Origin: Ferdinandcohnia sp036962705
GTDB taxonomy: Bacteria; Bacillota; Bacilli; Bacillales; Bacillaceae_L
Assembly (NCBI RefSeq): GCF_036962705.1
Contig: NZ_JBALOQ010000035.1
Location: 1 to 64,000 of the forward strand
Length of the DNA stretch: 64,000 nt
Direction: 5' to 3'
The notes below the pieces were generated by a model, which was not told where the DNA came from, searched no databases, and worked only from the letters and a program-made list of their open reading frames with translations. Positions 25,565-33,647 of this stretch are shown in pieces (positions within the stretch are counted from its first letter, which is position 1; each line of letters begins with the position of its first letter). The translations under genes were made by a program, and so were the position numbers.

Positions 25565-26128
25565 ATGGATGAAAAGGAACTAATTCGCAGTGCAAAGCGT
25601 GGTGACTCACTCGCGTTTGCGATGCTTTTTAAGGAGCATTATCCTTTTTTAGTAAAATACTTAATAAAAGTTACAATGAAGCCTGATATTGCCGAAGACC
25701 TGGCACAGGAAGCAATGATGAAAAGTATGGAAAAAATCAAAATGTATAACGGAAAAGCAAAATTCTCCTCATGGCTCATAACAATTGCGACAAACTTATA
25801 CATTGACGATCTTCGAAGAAAGAAACGCGAACAAAACTATCAGCATCAGGAACAAGCATTACGCAAAATGAAATGGCAATTTGATAACCATTCTGAGGAT
25901 TGGAATGATGTTCTTAACGCTTTAGGAAGGCTTTCTGATGAAATTCGGATTCCAATTGTTCTAAAACATTACTATGGCTATTCATATGAAGAAATAGCAG
26001 ATATGCTTCATATCGCCCTTGGTACTGTTAAATCGAGAATACATAACGGAATCCAAACAGTAAGAAAGGAGTTGAGACCCAATGAAGAAAAACAAGCTAT
26101 TCCTATTAAAGAACGAACCACAACATGA
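25565..26128 (+). CDS. sigY: ECF sigma factor SigY
   Basis: 188-residue extracytoplasmic-function sigma factor. Region 2 includes DIAEDLAQEAMMKSMEKI and the -10 recognition stretch KFSSWLITIATNLYIDDLRR; region 4 ends with YEEIADMLHIALGTVKSRI, the -35 recognition helix. Identity as SigY rests on the downstream genes, which match yxlC, yxlD and yxlE in order. The start is ATG at 25565 behind GGGGGAG; a frame running back to 25499 overlaps the promoter and is not used. Its end overlaps yxlC by 47 bases. Confidence 0.88.
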   Translation: MDEKELIRSAKRGDSLAFAMLFKEHYPFLVKYLIKVTMKPDIAEDLAQEAMMKSMEKIKMYNGKAKFSSWLITIATNLYIDDLRRKKREQNYQHQEQALRKMKWQFDNHSEDWNDVLNALGRLSDEIRIPIVLKHYYGYSYEEIADMLHIALGTVKSRIHNGIQTVRKELRPNEEKQAIPIKERTTT

Positions 26129-26432
26129 AGAAGACATAGAAACGGTTCAAGTCATAAATGAAGCACTTGCAAAAATAGATAAACATTTTTCGGTTTTCAC
26201 TCCTGATTTGCGAGCTTTTGAACAAATGGTAGCAGTTGAACAACAGAAAGAAAAGAAGAAATTTAGACGGGATTTAACTGCCTTTATCTTGATTGCATTA
26301 TTCATTATGACAGGTTTAATCACCGCATTTTTCAAACTGCCGCTTGTCTTTATCGTCATTCAAGGGATCGCAACAATTAGCTTCCCGATTTATAGCCTCT
26401 ATCGATATCGAAAACGGGTGATGCGTACATGA
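26082..26432 (+). CDS. yxlC: YxlC-like anti-sigma-Y membrane protein
   Basis: 116 residues: an acidic cytoplasmic N-terminus, a basic patch EQQKEKKKFRRDL at about 55-67, then two membrane helices and a basic end. In B. subtilis YxlC with YxlD holds SigY inactive. The start is ATG at 26082 with AGGAG upstream, inside the end of sigY, which couples sigma and anti-sigma synthesis. Its stop overlaps the next start. Confidence 0.82.
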   Translation: MKKNKLFLLKNEPQHEEDIETVQVINEALAKIDKHFSVFTPDLRAFEQMVAVEQQKEKKKFRRDLTAFILIALFIMTGLITAFFKLPLVFIVIQGIATISFPIYSLYRYRKRVMRT

Positions 26433-26632
26433 AAACGGATGATATCAAATTCTGGATATTAATAGCCATCATCCTACTTATTCAAAGCTTTTGGTTATTT
26501 TTAGACGCAAGAAAGCGGGGGCATAATTACTGGTTTTGGGGAATATGGGGATTAATCCAAGCACCAATGCCGATCGTTTTTTATTTCATAGTTGCAAGAA
26601 AAATTTATCGACGCGGAGCAGGTAGAGAATGA
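26429..26632 (+). CDS. yxlD: YxlD-like small membrane protein, SigY regulator
   Basis: 67 residues with two membrane helices around a basic hairpin: FWLFLDARKRGHNYWFWGIW is the PLDc_N-like signature shared with YxlD. In B. subtilis YxlD is needed, with YxlC, for negative control of SigY. ATGA overlaps join it to both neighbours. Confidence 0.82.
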   Translation: MKTDDIKFWILIAIILLIQSFWLFLDARKRGHNYWFWGIWGLIQAPMPIVFYFIVARKIYRRGAGRE

Positions 26633-26838
26633 TGAGAAATATTGCGAAATATATTGTATTGATGATAGCCATTGTTGGACAAATAGTAGGAATTGTATTT
26701 TTGTTCATTGATATTTCAAAGGCGCTGATGTTCTATGCGTTTTACATGGTTGCCATTGTTCTATTATTTGCTTTATTAGTTTGGGAACGAAAACGAGAAA
26801 AAGTGGAGGATGACGAAAATGATTATCGTGACTACTGA
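26629..26838 (+). CDS. yxlE: YxlE-like small membrane protein
   Basis: 69 residues: two membrane helices and a short charged tail (WERKREKVEDDENDYRDY). Its position after yxlD and its size match YxlE of the B. subtilis sigY operon. The end overlaps the next gene by 20 bases. No individual function is known. Confidence 0.72.
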   Translation: MMRNIAKYIVLMIAIVGQIVGIVFLFIDISKALMFYAFYMVAIVLLFALLVWERKREKVEDDENDYRDY

Positions 26839-27133
26839 TTATGTACCCGGAAAAGAAGTGAAAGAACTAAAAGGATTTGTTAGAGGAGGAACTGTTCAGT
26901 CAAAGCATATTGGAAGAGATATTATGGCTGGATTGAAAACAATTGTTGGGGGTGAAATTTCAGATTACACTGAAATGCTGGAGGAATCCCGTCAAAAAGC
27001 AATTGGACGAATGGTAGATGACGCGAAGGCAAAAGGAGCAAATGCTGTTATTGCGATGCGTCTACAAACCTCATCTGTTATGCAAAATGCATCTGAAATT
27101 ATCGCATATGGTACGGCAGTATATGTTGAATAG
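26819..27133 (+). CDS. YbjQ / UPF0145 family protein
   Basis: 104-residue soluble protein with the YbjQ family pattern: a first strand MIIVTTDYVPGKE, the GxxxxSKHIGRDIMAGLKTIVGG segment, and ARKAKGANAVIAMR-type helix (here DAKAKGANAVIAMRLQ). Members form pentamers; function unclear. The start is ATG at 26819, nine bases from GGAGG; an ATG at 26810 is too close. It takes the place of yxlF-yxlG, the ABC transporter that ends the B. subtilis sigY operon, so it is probably part of this organism's SigY response. Confidence 0.82.
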   Translation: MIIVTTDYVPGKEVKELKGFVRGGTVQSKHIGRDIMAGLKTIVGGEISDYTEMLEESRQKAIGRMVDDAKAKGANAVIAMRLQTSSVMQNASEIIAYGTAVYVE

Positions 27134-27221
27134 TAAAAACTGCAACTTTCAAAAAAGGCTTTTATAAATCGTATCTTCATGTTAGGATGGTACAAAGGAA
27201 AATATTTAAATATTTTAGTAG

Positions 27222-27374
27222 TTCCACTAGGGGTGCCTTAATAGGGTAATAATATTTTGTTAGGTCAAATACCTACGAATCTATTACTGAAGGCTGAGAT
27301 TGAGGATTGAATTTTTTCATGACCTCAAGACCCTTAGAACCTGATCTGGTTTGTACCAGCGTAGGGAAGTGGGG
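27222..27374 (+). promoter_or_regulatory. TPP (THI-box) riboswitch
   Basis: The conserved thiamine pyrophosphate aptamer parts appear in order: CCACTAGGGGTGCC (from 27224), GGCTGAGAT (27291), CCCTTAGAACCTGATCTGG (from 27332), then CCAGCGTAGGGAAGTGG closing helix P1. The third arm is long. The 3' side of P1 can pair with the first arm of the terminator downstream, giving the usual choice between antiterminated and terminated states. It controls tenA-ykoEDC. Confidence 0.95.
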
Positions 27375-27407
27375 AAACGGTCAATATGTTTTTTTATGCC
27401 TAAATCC

Positions 27408-27446
27408 AAACCACTTTCTTTACACTGCGTAGAGAAGGTGGTTTTT
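27408..27446 (+). terminator. Riboswitch-controlled terminator
   Basis: AAACCACTTTCT pairs with AGAAGGTGGTTT (one G-T pair), followed by TTTATTTT. It lies 32 bases before the tenA start and is the expression platform of the TPP riboswitch. Confidence 0.9.
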
Positions 27447-27477
27447 TATTTTGCTAATAACAATAAAGGGAGGAAAA

Positions 27478-28164
27478 ATGAAAATGTTATTTTCAGAGGA
27501 AATTAGAAGAGAAGCAAATCAAATATGGGAGGCAAGCTTTGAGCATCCATTTGTAAAAGGAATTGGGGATGGTTCATTACCAATCAAGTGTTTTCGATAT
27601 TACGTAAAACAGGATGCCTATTATCTTACTCACTTTGCAAAGGTGCAGTCATTAGGGGCAGCGAAGGCCGAGGATTTACATACGACAAACAGGATGGTAA
27701 TTCATGCACAAGGGACCTATGAAGCCGAGTTATCCTTGCATAAAAGCTTTTCAAAGAGACTTGGAATCACGGATGAGGAGCGACATAACTTTAAGCCGGC
27801 ACCTACAGCTTATGCATATACATCACATCTGTATAGGGCGGCATATTCTGGACATTTAGGTGATATTATTGCAGCTTTATTGCCTTGCTATTGGCTATAT
27901 TACGAAATCGGTGAAAGGCTTCAAAGTTGCAAACCAGAAGAACCGATCTATCAGGAATGGATTGCTGCCTATGGTGGTGATTGGTTTAAAACCCTTGTTG
28001 AAGAACAAATTGATCGGATAAATGAATTAGCAGAAAAAGCAACGCAAGCAGACCGGAAACGTATGAAGGAACATTTTATCATTAGTAGCCAGTACGAATA
28101 CTCCTTTTGGGAAATGGCCTACCGTTTAGAAAACTGGCCGGTTCAACACAAAGTAGAAGCATAA
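27478..28164 (+). CDS. tenA: TenA aminopyrimidine aminohydrolase
   Basis: 228-residue thiaminase II/aminopyrimidine salvage enzyme that hydrolyses 4-amino-5-aminomethyl-2-methylpyrimidine to HMP for reuse in thiamine synthesis. Catalytic residues align with B. subtilis TenA after a shift of two: D46, Y49, Y114, C137 (in LLPCYWLYYEIG), and the late Glu in QYEYSFWEMAY. The start is ATG at 27478 behind GGGAGG. It is first in an operon with the YkoEDC transporter under a TPP riboswitch, so breakdown products of thiamine are imported and repaired together. Confidence 0.95.
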   Translation: MKMLFSEEIRREANQIWEASFEHPFVKGIGDGSLPIKCFRYYVKQDAYYLTHFAKVQSLGAAKAEDLHTTNRMVIHAQGTYEAELSLHKSFSKRLGITDEERHNFKPAPTAYAYTSHLYRAAYSGHLGDIIAALLPCYWLYYEIGERLQSCKPEEPIYQEWIAAYGGDWFKTLVEEQIDRINELAEKATQADRKRMKEHFIISSQYEYSFWEMAYRLENWPVQHKVEA

Positions 28165-28191
28165 TAGTCTACGAAAAAAGGAGAATTCTTC

Positions 28192-28776
28192 ATGAATAAA
28201 GGACTAAAACTAACTGATATTTTGGTTACAATTGTAATTGCAATTGCATTCGGAATTGTTTATATCATTTGGGGCTCTTTGTATTATATTGTAAAGCCAA
28301 TTGGGTTACATGCTGATCAGTTTCTATATGGTATGTGGTTTATTGCAGCGATTATTGCATACTTAGTTATTCGTAAGCCGGGAGTTGCCTTATTAGCAGA
28401 GATTGCAGCAGCCTCAGGGGAATTTATATTAGGGTCTCCATGGGGCCTAACTGTTCTTTTTTACGGTGTTGTTCAAGGGCTGTTTGCTGAAGCTGTATTT
28501 ATGATATTTCGGTATAAAAGATATAATCTTGCTGTTGTTGTGTTAGCAGCTTCAGCATCTTGCTTAGGGTCTATAATTATGGATTTTGCTTATGGTGAAA
28601 TCGTTGACTTAGCTACGTGGAATCTGGCTTTATTCCTAGTTGCTAGATTTGTAGGATCCATCCTATTTGCCGGTTTATTTGCACACTACCTTGTAAGAGT
28701 GTTAGAGATGACGGGAGTAACAAATCTTGTACGCCCACTATCGAAAAATGATTTTGATGCACTTGATCAAAAATAA
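28192..28776 (+). CDS. ykoE: YkoE, substrate-binding (S) subunit of thiamine-precursor ECF transporter
   Basis: 194 residues, about six membrane helices, with IVYIIWGSLYYIVKP near the start and GEFILGSPWGLTVLFYG in the middle, where S-components bind their vitamin ligand. YkoE takes up thiamine or HMP-type precursors with YkoD and YkoC. It lies 27 bases after tenA under the same TPP riboswitch. Confidence 0.9.
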   Translation: MNKGLKLTDILVTIVIAIAFGIVYIIWGSLYYIVKPIGLHADQFLYGMWFIAAIIAYLVIRKPGVALLAEIAAASGEFILGSPWGLTVLFYGVVQGLFAEAVFMIFRYKRYNLAVVVLAASASCLGSIIMDFAYGEIVDLATWNLALFLVARFVGSILFAGLFAHYLVRVLEMTGVTNLVRPLSKNDFDALDQK

Positions 28777-28789
28777 AAGGGTGTCGAAA

Positions 28790-30244
28790 ATGGAATCAAT
28801 TACGTTTGTTGAAAAACTTCGATTAAAATTTCCGGGAGATGAGTCCTTACTTTTTAAGGACTTAACTTGCCATATTAAAAAAGGTGAGAAGGTTTTACTT
28901 CTTGGACCTTCAGGGTGTGGGAAATCAACACTCCTTCAGGTATTAAGTGGGATTATTCCGAACTCAGTTGAAGTACCAATGAAAACGGAATGCTTGCAGG
29001 TCCCATCAGAATGGGGTTATGTCTTCCAAGATCCTGATTCCCAGTTTTGTATGCCGTTTGTTGATGAAGAACTTGCATTTGTCCTGGAAAATCTAAAAAT
29101 TCCTAGGGAACAAATGGAAGAGCGTATTAAAAGATATCTAAACCAGGGTGGGTTGGACTTAGAAAACATCCATACAAGCATTCAAACTTTGTCTGGGGGA
29201 ATGAAACAACGTTTAGCCATTGCGGCAGTGTTGGCGCTAGTTCCTGATGTATTATTTTTAGATGAGCCAACAGCAATGCTTGATCCTGATGGGACAAAGG
29301 AGATTTGGGAGGTTATTAAGGATGTCGGGCATGATAAAACGTTGCTAATTGTCGAACACAAGCTTGATCATGTCCTTGAGATTGTGGACCGAATTATTCT
29401 TTTTAATGCTGAAGGAGAAATTATTGCTGATGGTAATAAGATAGAAATCTTATCCAATTTTGAAACGATCATGCGAGAGCAAGGGATTTGGTATCCAGGT
29501 GTCTGGGATCACTTTGTTCAAGACTTTGAATGGGTGCAACAAGAAAGTCCCGGCATAGATAATACTCCAGTTATTAGCCTTAAACACTTCAATGGGTATA
29601 GGCAGAAGAAGGAAAAAATTTGTGTGAATGATGTCAAGATTCACTCAGGAGAGTGGATTGTGATAAAGGGGAAGAATGGTGCTGGAAAAAGTACATTACT
29701 AGACTCACTGATGCAGTTTATTAAAACGACAGGTCACTATTCGCTATATGGGAATAACGTAAAAAATGGTAAGCGATTAAATGAAATGATGACCTTTGTT
29801 TTCCAAAACCCTGAGCTGCAATTTGTCACAAACTCTGTTTATGAGGAAATTGCATATTCCTTACGAGTTGATAAAAGAGATGAACAAGAAATCACAGCCT
29901 CGGTAGAGGAACTTTTACAAATTTTCAGTCTCACAAATCATAAAAACAAACATCCTTATCAGTTGTCGATGGGACAAAAAAGAAGATTAAGTGTAGCAGC
30001 CTCAATCGTAAGAGGTCAGCAAATTCTTTTGTTAGATGAACCTACATTTGGACTTGATTCAAAAAATACATTTGCACTCCTAACATTATTAGAAAAATAC
30101 AGACAAAAGAACAAGACGATTATGATGGTTTCTCATGATATAAAAATTGAGATGTATTTTGCGACAAGGGTTTGGACGATTGAAAATGGTAAATTGATAA
30201 AAGATCAATTGGCTAAAAGGCAATTGTCAACCTTAACATCGTAA
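28790..30244 (+). CDS. ykoD: YkoD, double ATPase of ECF transporter
   Basis: 484 residues holding two ABC ATPase domains in one chain. First domain: Walker A GPSGCGKST, signature LSGGMKQRL, Walker B DVLFLDEP. Second domain: Walker A GKNGAGKST, signature LSMGQKRRL, Walker B QILLLDEP. Both halves keep the switch His (VEH, VSHD). The start is ATG at 28790 behind AAGGGTG; the frame extends upstream into ykoE but without a ribosome site. Confidence 0.93.
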   Translation: MESITFVEKLRLKFPGDESLLFKDLTCHIKKGEKVLLLGPSGCGKSTLLQVLSGIIPNSVEVPMKTECLQVPSEWGYVFQDPDSQFCMPFVDEELAFVLENLKIPREQMEERIKRYLNQGGLDLENIHTSIQTLSGGMKQRLAIAAVLALVPDVLFLDEPTAMLDPDGTKEIWEVIKDVGHDKTLLIVEHKLDHVLEIVDRIILFNAEGEIIADGNKIEILSNFETIMREQGIWYPGVWDHFVQDFEWVQQESPGIDNTPVISLKHFNGYRQKKEKICVNDVKIHSGEWIVIKGKNGAGKSTLLDSLMQFIKTTGHYSLYGNNVKNGKRLNEMMTFVFQNPELQFVTNSVYEEIAYSLRVDKRDEQEITASVEELLQIFSLTNHKNKHPYQLSMGQKRRLSVAASIVRGQQILLLDEPTFGLDSKNTFALLTLLEKYRQKNKTIMMVSHDIKIEMYFATRVWTIENGKLIKDQLAKRQLSTLTS

Positions 30245-30272
30245 CAGTGTAATGGGAGAAAGGAATATACAA

Positions 30273-31034
30273 ATGGAACTTTCAAGTAAAATAACATGGC
30301 TTCATAGAACTAACCCAAGTGTAAAGCTGTTTGTATTGGTCAGCTTATGTATAGCTGTATTATTTATTGATAATCTTTATCTACTCATTCATACTTCGTT
30401 GGTCGTATTTATCTTATTTTTTGGTTTCACGGGACATTCGTTTAAAAGAATCATTTTACTTACGTTACCATTTTTCCTCATCTTTCTCTCAACCTCATCA
30501 TCTATGATTCTATTTGGAAAAGGAGAAATGGTATTGTATAAGTGGGGACTGATTACAATATCAGAGGAAAGCATATATAAAGGATTAATTGTGGGATTTC
30601 GAGGAATTATTTTTGCGGGGCTTGGCCTGACCTTTGCATTAACTACAAGACCTGTTTTCCTTTTTTATTCTTTGATGCAGCAACTAAAGATGCCACCCAA
30701 ATACGCATATAGCTTTATGGCGGGATTACGATTAATTCCTATTATGATAGAAGAGTTTCAAACAATACAAAATGCGATGCGTGTTCGTGGGGTTGAACGT
30801 CAAAAAGGGCTGCAATCTATCTTTTTTAAACTAAAAGCTTATTCAATTCCCTTATTATCGCAAAGTATTAGACGTGCTCATCGAATTGCGGTAGCAATGG
30901 AGGCAAAGCGATTTTCGAACCAAAAAAAACGAACCTTTTACTATGAGCTTACTCTATCCAAATACGATATGATTTTTATCCTATATTTTATGCTTATGTT
31001 AAGTCTTGGATACTATTTCTCCATTCAATTCTAA
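30273..31034 (+). CDS. ykoC: YkoC, transmembrane (T) subunit of ECF transporter
   Basis: 253 residues, about five helices, with the EcfT coupling helix AMRVRGVERQKG near residue 172 and a second Ala-Arg-like motif (MEAKRFSNQKKR) near 215, which engage the two ATPase domains. The start is ATG at 30273 behind a GGAGAAAGGA-like site. It is the last gene of the riboswitch operon; a 53-bp-period array follows instead of a plain terminator. Confidence 0.9.
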   Translation: MELSSKITWLHRTNPSVKLFVLVSLCIAVLFIDNLYLLIHTSLVVFILFFGFTGHSFKRIILLTLPFFLIFLSTSSSMILFGKGEMVLYKWGLITISEESIYKGLIVGFRGIIFAGLGLTFALTTRPVFLFYSLMQQLKMPPKYAYSFMAGLRLIPIMIEEFQTIQNAMRVRGVERQKGLQSIFFKLKAYSIPLLSQSIRRAHRIAVAMEAKRFSNQKKRTFYYELTLSKYDMIFILYFMLMLSLGYYFSIQF

Positions 31035-31328
31035 CGATATATCATCAAGCTGCAAAACAATAAATGATATACCGCAAACGGCATAAACGATATATCATCA
31101 AGCCGCAAAACGATAAATGATATACTGCAAAGAGCATAAACGGTATATCATCCAACTGCAAAACGATAAATGGTATATCGCAAACAGCTTAAACGGTATA
31201 TCATCCAACTGTAAAACGATAAATGGTATACCGCAAACAGCATAAACGGTATATCAACCAGCCGCAAAACAATAAATGATATACCGCAAATGACATAAAC
31301 GGTATCACCCAGCCGCAAAACGATATAT
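31035..31328. repeat. Tandem array, exact 53-bp period, five units plus a truncated sixth
   Basis: Units start at 31035, 31088, 31141, 31194, 31247 and 31300, always 53 bases apart. Each has CGRTATATCAT, then GCAAAACRATAAATG, then GTATAYCGCAAA-like ends. TATATCAT and ATGATATA (or a G-T variant) in each unit can form a hairpin. It starts two bases after the ykoC stop codon. No open frame crosses it reliably. Confidence 0.92.
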
Positions 31329-31454
31329 TTGATGAAAGCTAAGATGTCTTGATACTTCATTGAAGGGAATAAGATGTGTTACGATATTTTCAAGATTAAG
31401 GATAAAAAATTTGAATTGAAGATACATAGGAGTTTTAAGGAAGGAATGATCGAG

Positions 31455-32474
31455 TTGAATGAACGCTATTCTCGGCAAGAGTTATTTACCTCAATTGGAG
31501 TCCAAGGGCAACAGAAAATTAGAACGAAACATGTTCTTATAGTCGGTGCAGGTGCACTAGGTACTGGAAGTGCTGAGGGGCTTGTACGTGCCGGCATCGG
31601 TAAGCTGACAATCGTTGACCGTGACTATGTAGAATGGACAAATCTACAGCGACAACAATTATACAGTGAAGATGATGCGATCAATCGCTTACCAAAAGCG
31701 GTTGCAGCAAAGGAACGATTAGAAAAAATAAATTCAGATGTTGATATTCAGGCACATGTAATGGATGTTTCCATTCAGGAGATTGAAAATATTATTGAGG
31801 GCGTAGATTTAATAATCGATGCAACTGACAATTTTGATATAAGAATGCTCTTAAATGACGCATCACAAAAATACAACATCCCATGGATTTATGGGGCATG
31901 TGTTGGAAGTTATGGGATTAGTTATGCAATCCTGCCAGGGGAGACACCTTGTCTTCATTGTCTCCTTGAAACCGTACCTATGGGAGGACTTACTTGTGAT
32001 ACGGTTGGAATCATTAGCCCAGCTGTTCAAATGGTAGTTGCCTATCAAGTAACAGAGGCACTCAAATTATTGGTTGAGGATTACTTTGCACTGCGAAAAA
32101 AATTAGTATCATTTGATTTATGGAAAAATCAACATACTGCGATTAAGGTTGATCGCGTGAAAAAGGAAGGCTGTCTTTCCTGTGGAACAAATCCTACCTA
32201 TCCATTTTTATCCTTTGAGAATCAAACAAAATCAGCGGTATTATGTGGAAGGGATTCAGTTCAAATACGACCTAGTGAAAAAATTGAAAGAGATTTAGAA
32301 TCTATCGCAGAACTATTAACCGAGCAAGGTGGAAAAGTCGAAAAAAATCCATACTTATTATCATTTACAAAAGGTCCAAACAGAATGGTTGTATTCAAGG
32401 ACGGTCGGGTCCTCATTCATGGAACAAAGGATCTATCCGAAGCAAGGAGTTTGTATCATCGATATTTAGGATAA
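31455..32474 (+). CDS. ThiF/MoeB-type sulfur-carrier adenylyltransferase
   Basis: 339-residue E1-like enzyme that adenylates the C-terminus of a ubiquitin-like sulfur carrier (ThiS or MoaD). It begins NERYSRQELF, then the nucleotide loop VLIVGAGALGTGSAE, the Asp in IIDATDNFD, the catalytic Cys in GLTCDTVG, and two CxxC pairs (CLHC, CLSC) for zinc. The C-terminal 90 residues are extra to the core and not rhodanese-like. The start is TTG at 31455 behind AAGGAAGGA; in-frame starts farther upstream are unsupported. Proximity to the thiamine operon favours ThiF, but MoeB cannot be excluded. Confidence 0.85.
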   Translation: MNERYSRQELFTSIGVQGQQKIRTKHVLIVGAGALGTGSAEGLVRAGIGKLTIVDRDYVEWTNLQRQQLYSEDDAINRLPKAVAAKERLEKINSDVDIQAHVMDVSIQEIENIIEGVDLIIDATDNFDIRMLLNDASQKYNIPWIYGACVGSYGISYAILPGETPCLHCLLETVPMGGLTCDTVGIISPAVQMVVAYQVTEALKLLVEDYFALRKKLVSFDLWKNQHTAIKVDRVKKEGCLSCGTNPTYPFLSFENQTKSAVLCGRDSVQIRPSEKIERDLESIAELLTEQGGKVEKNPYLLSFTKGPNRMVVFKDGRVLIHGTKDLSEARSLYHRYLG

Positions 32475-32610
32475 TTTCAAGTTGACTAGGTCAAAATACA
32501 GATTCACAAAATGTTCATTCCTTTGACAAAAAACTGCCTAAATATTGAACCTGATTTTTCCACATTTGATGATACTCTTATACCATAGAATAGATAATGG
32601 GGGAGTTATT

Positions 32611-32694
32611 GTGGAGGAATTATCAATTACATTTAATATTGCGGCAGCTTTAGTACTAGTGTTCTTTATAGGTGCAATTATCATCGAATCATAA
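32611..32694 (+). CDS. Tiny single-helix membrane protein (27 residues)
   Basis: GTG at 32611 follows GGGGGAG by six bases and opens a 27-residue frame: a short charged start (MEELSITFN), a hydrophobic helix (IAAALVLVFFIGAIII) and ES. A strong terminator begins right after the stop, so ribosome site, frame and terminator form a complete small transcription unit. Such single-helix peptides are common spore or membrane factors in Bacillaceae. No family is recognised. Confidence 0.5.
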   Translation: MEELSITFNIAAALVLVFFIGAIIIES

Positions 32695-32726
32695 GAAAAA
32701 TCCACGATTACCTCGTGGATTTTTTG
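32695..32726 (+). terminator. Intrinsic terminator after tiny membrane protein
   Basis: AAAAATCCACGA pairs with TCGTGGATTTTT around five bases. It starts at the stop codon and ends at the edge of repeat A2. Confidence 0.88.
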
Positions 32727-32849
32727 GTGTCTAGCTCCTGCGCCTAGCCCCTCGAGGTCACAAGCCAATCCATCAAGAAGGTCAAAGAGCAACCTTCTCG
32801 CTGGCTCGTCTTGTGCTTGTCGGGGCTGATCAAGGCGCATGCACTTTTC
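32727..32849 (+). repeat. Dispersed repeat family A, copy 2
   Basis: About 85% like copy 1 by eye, with the same GTGTCTAGCTCC start and GGGGCTGATCAAGGCGC end. It ends four bases from the stop codon of the haemoglobin gene on the - strand. Inner AAGGT/ACCTT arms are retained though bases differ from copy 1. Confidence 0.85.
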
Positions 32850-32852
32850 TTA

Positions 32853-33236
32853 TTAATCTGCTGTATTAACCATAATTCCTGCCACCTGTTGAAGGCGAGC
32901 ATAGAAGGCCTCTGCCGCATCACTAGTAAGGCCGGTTTCCTCGAAGGCTTCTTTCATACAGCGAAGCCAAGCTCTTGCGCGTGTTGGGGTTACCTCAAAA
33001 GGCATATGACGATATCTCATTGCCGGAGCTCCAAATTCATTACTATATAATGTCGGTCCTCCTGTAAATTGTGTTAAGAACAAATATTGCTTTCTTTTAA
33101 TTTCCTCCATATCTCCTTCAAATAATGGAGCTAAATCAGGATCGGCATATACCTTTGGATAAAATGTATTCACTAAATTTTGGATGGCATCTGCGCCACC
33201 AATTTCTTCATATAAAGTATTGAGTTTAAAGTCCAT
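32853..33236 (-). CDS. Truncated haemoglobin, group II (YjbI/GlbO type)
   Basis: 127-residue 2/2 globin. Visible: LYEEIGGADAIQNLVNTFY at the start, the Phe-Tyr in helix B, the proximal His in AMRYRHMPFEVT and the Trp in ARAWLRCMKEAF (G8), the group II hallmark. It binds oxygen or nitric oxide in the cytoplasm. It lies behind a palindromic FNR-type site placed for class II activation, so it is probably induced at low oxygen or by nitrosative stress. It is monocistronic; repeat A2 follows its stop. Confidence 0.93.
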   Translation of the reverse strand: MDFKLNTLYEEIGGADAIQNLVNTFYPKVYADPDLAPLFEGDMEEIKRKQYLFLTQFTGGPTLYSNEFGAPAMRYRHMPFEVTPTRARAWLRCMKEAFEETGLTSDAAEAFYARLQQVAGIMVNTAD

Positions 33237-33269
33237 GTAATCACCGCCACTTAATATTTCTTTATTAGT

Positions 33270-33313
33270 ACTATACCAATACTAAAAATAACTCGGTGTG
33301 ATTTAAATCACAC
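33270..33313 (-). promoter_or_regulatory. FNR/CRP-type palindrome with class II spacing, haemoglobin promoter
   Basis: GTGTGATTTAAATCACAC (33296-33313) is a perfect 18-bp palindrome containing TGTGA-N6-TCACA. On the - strand, TATAGT (33270-33275) is the likely -10; with +1 at 33263 the palindrome centre is at -41.5. This is the same geometry as the promoter at 3338-3380. Confidence 0.7.
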
Positions 33314-33452
33314 ATCCATATAATCATTCCCATGTAAAAGAATGTTTGCTATTATAAAAATAATAGATATTTAAACTTTATTCAGTTTCGTACTTCTACA
33401 TATTGTGAAATGAATACATTATGTGTATACAATTGATTGTTGTATTAAAAAC

Positions 33453-33563
33453 CTGACTAAATAAAGTTTAAAGCCTCCGGCGGATGCCACGATTTTTCAA
33501 AGGTAATTTTTCGAGCAAACTCGAAAAAAATCGGGCGCAAATACGCCAAGGCGCATTTGATTA
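33453..33563 (+). repeat. Dispersed repeat family B, copy 1
   Basis: Left end AAAGCCTCCGGCGGATGCCAC, right end AAATCGGGCGCAAATACGCC then AAGGCGCATTTGATT. CGATTTTTC pairs with GAAAAAAATCG around a TCGAG/CTCGA hairpin; the right end forms AAATACGCC/GGCGCATTT. It occupies the gap before the CNNM gene. Other copies are at 39062 (reversed), 47938, 49628 and 62763. Confidence 0.88.
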
Positions 33564-33647
33564 TTCATTGAAATTTTTACTTTAGTCTTATTGTCTCCAT
33601 CATAAACAAAAACAAAGTTAATTACAATTTAGGAGTGTGAAATTTAC

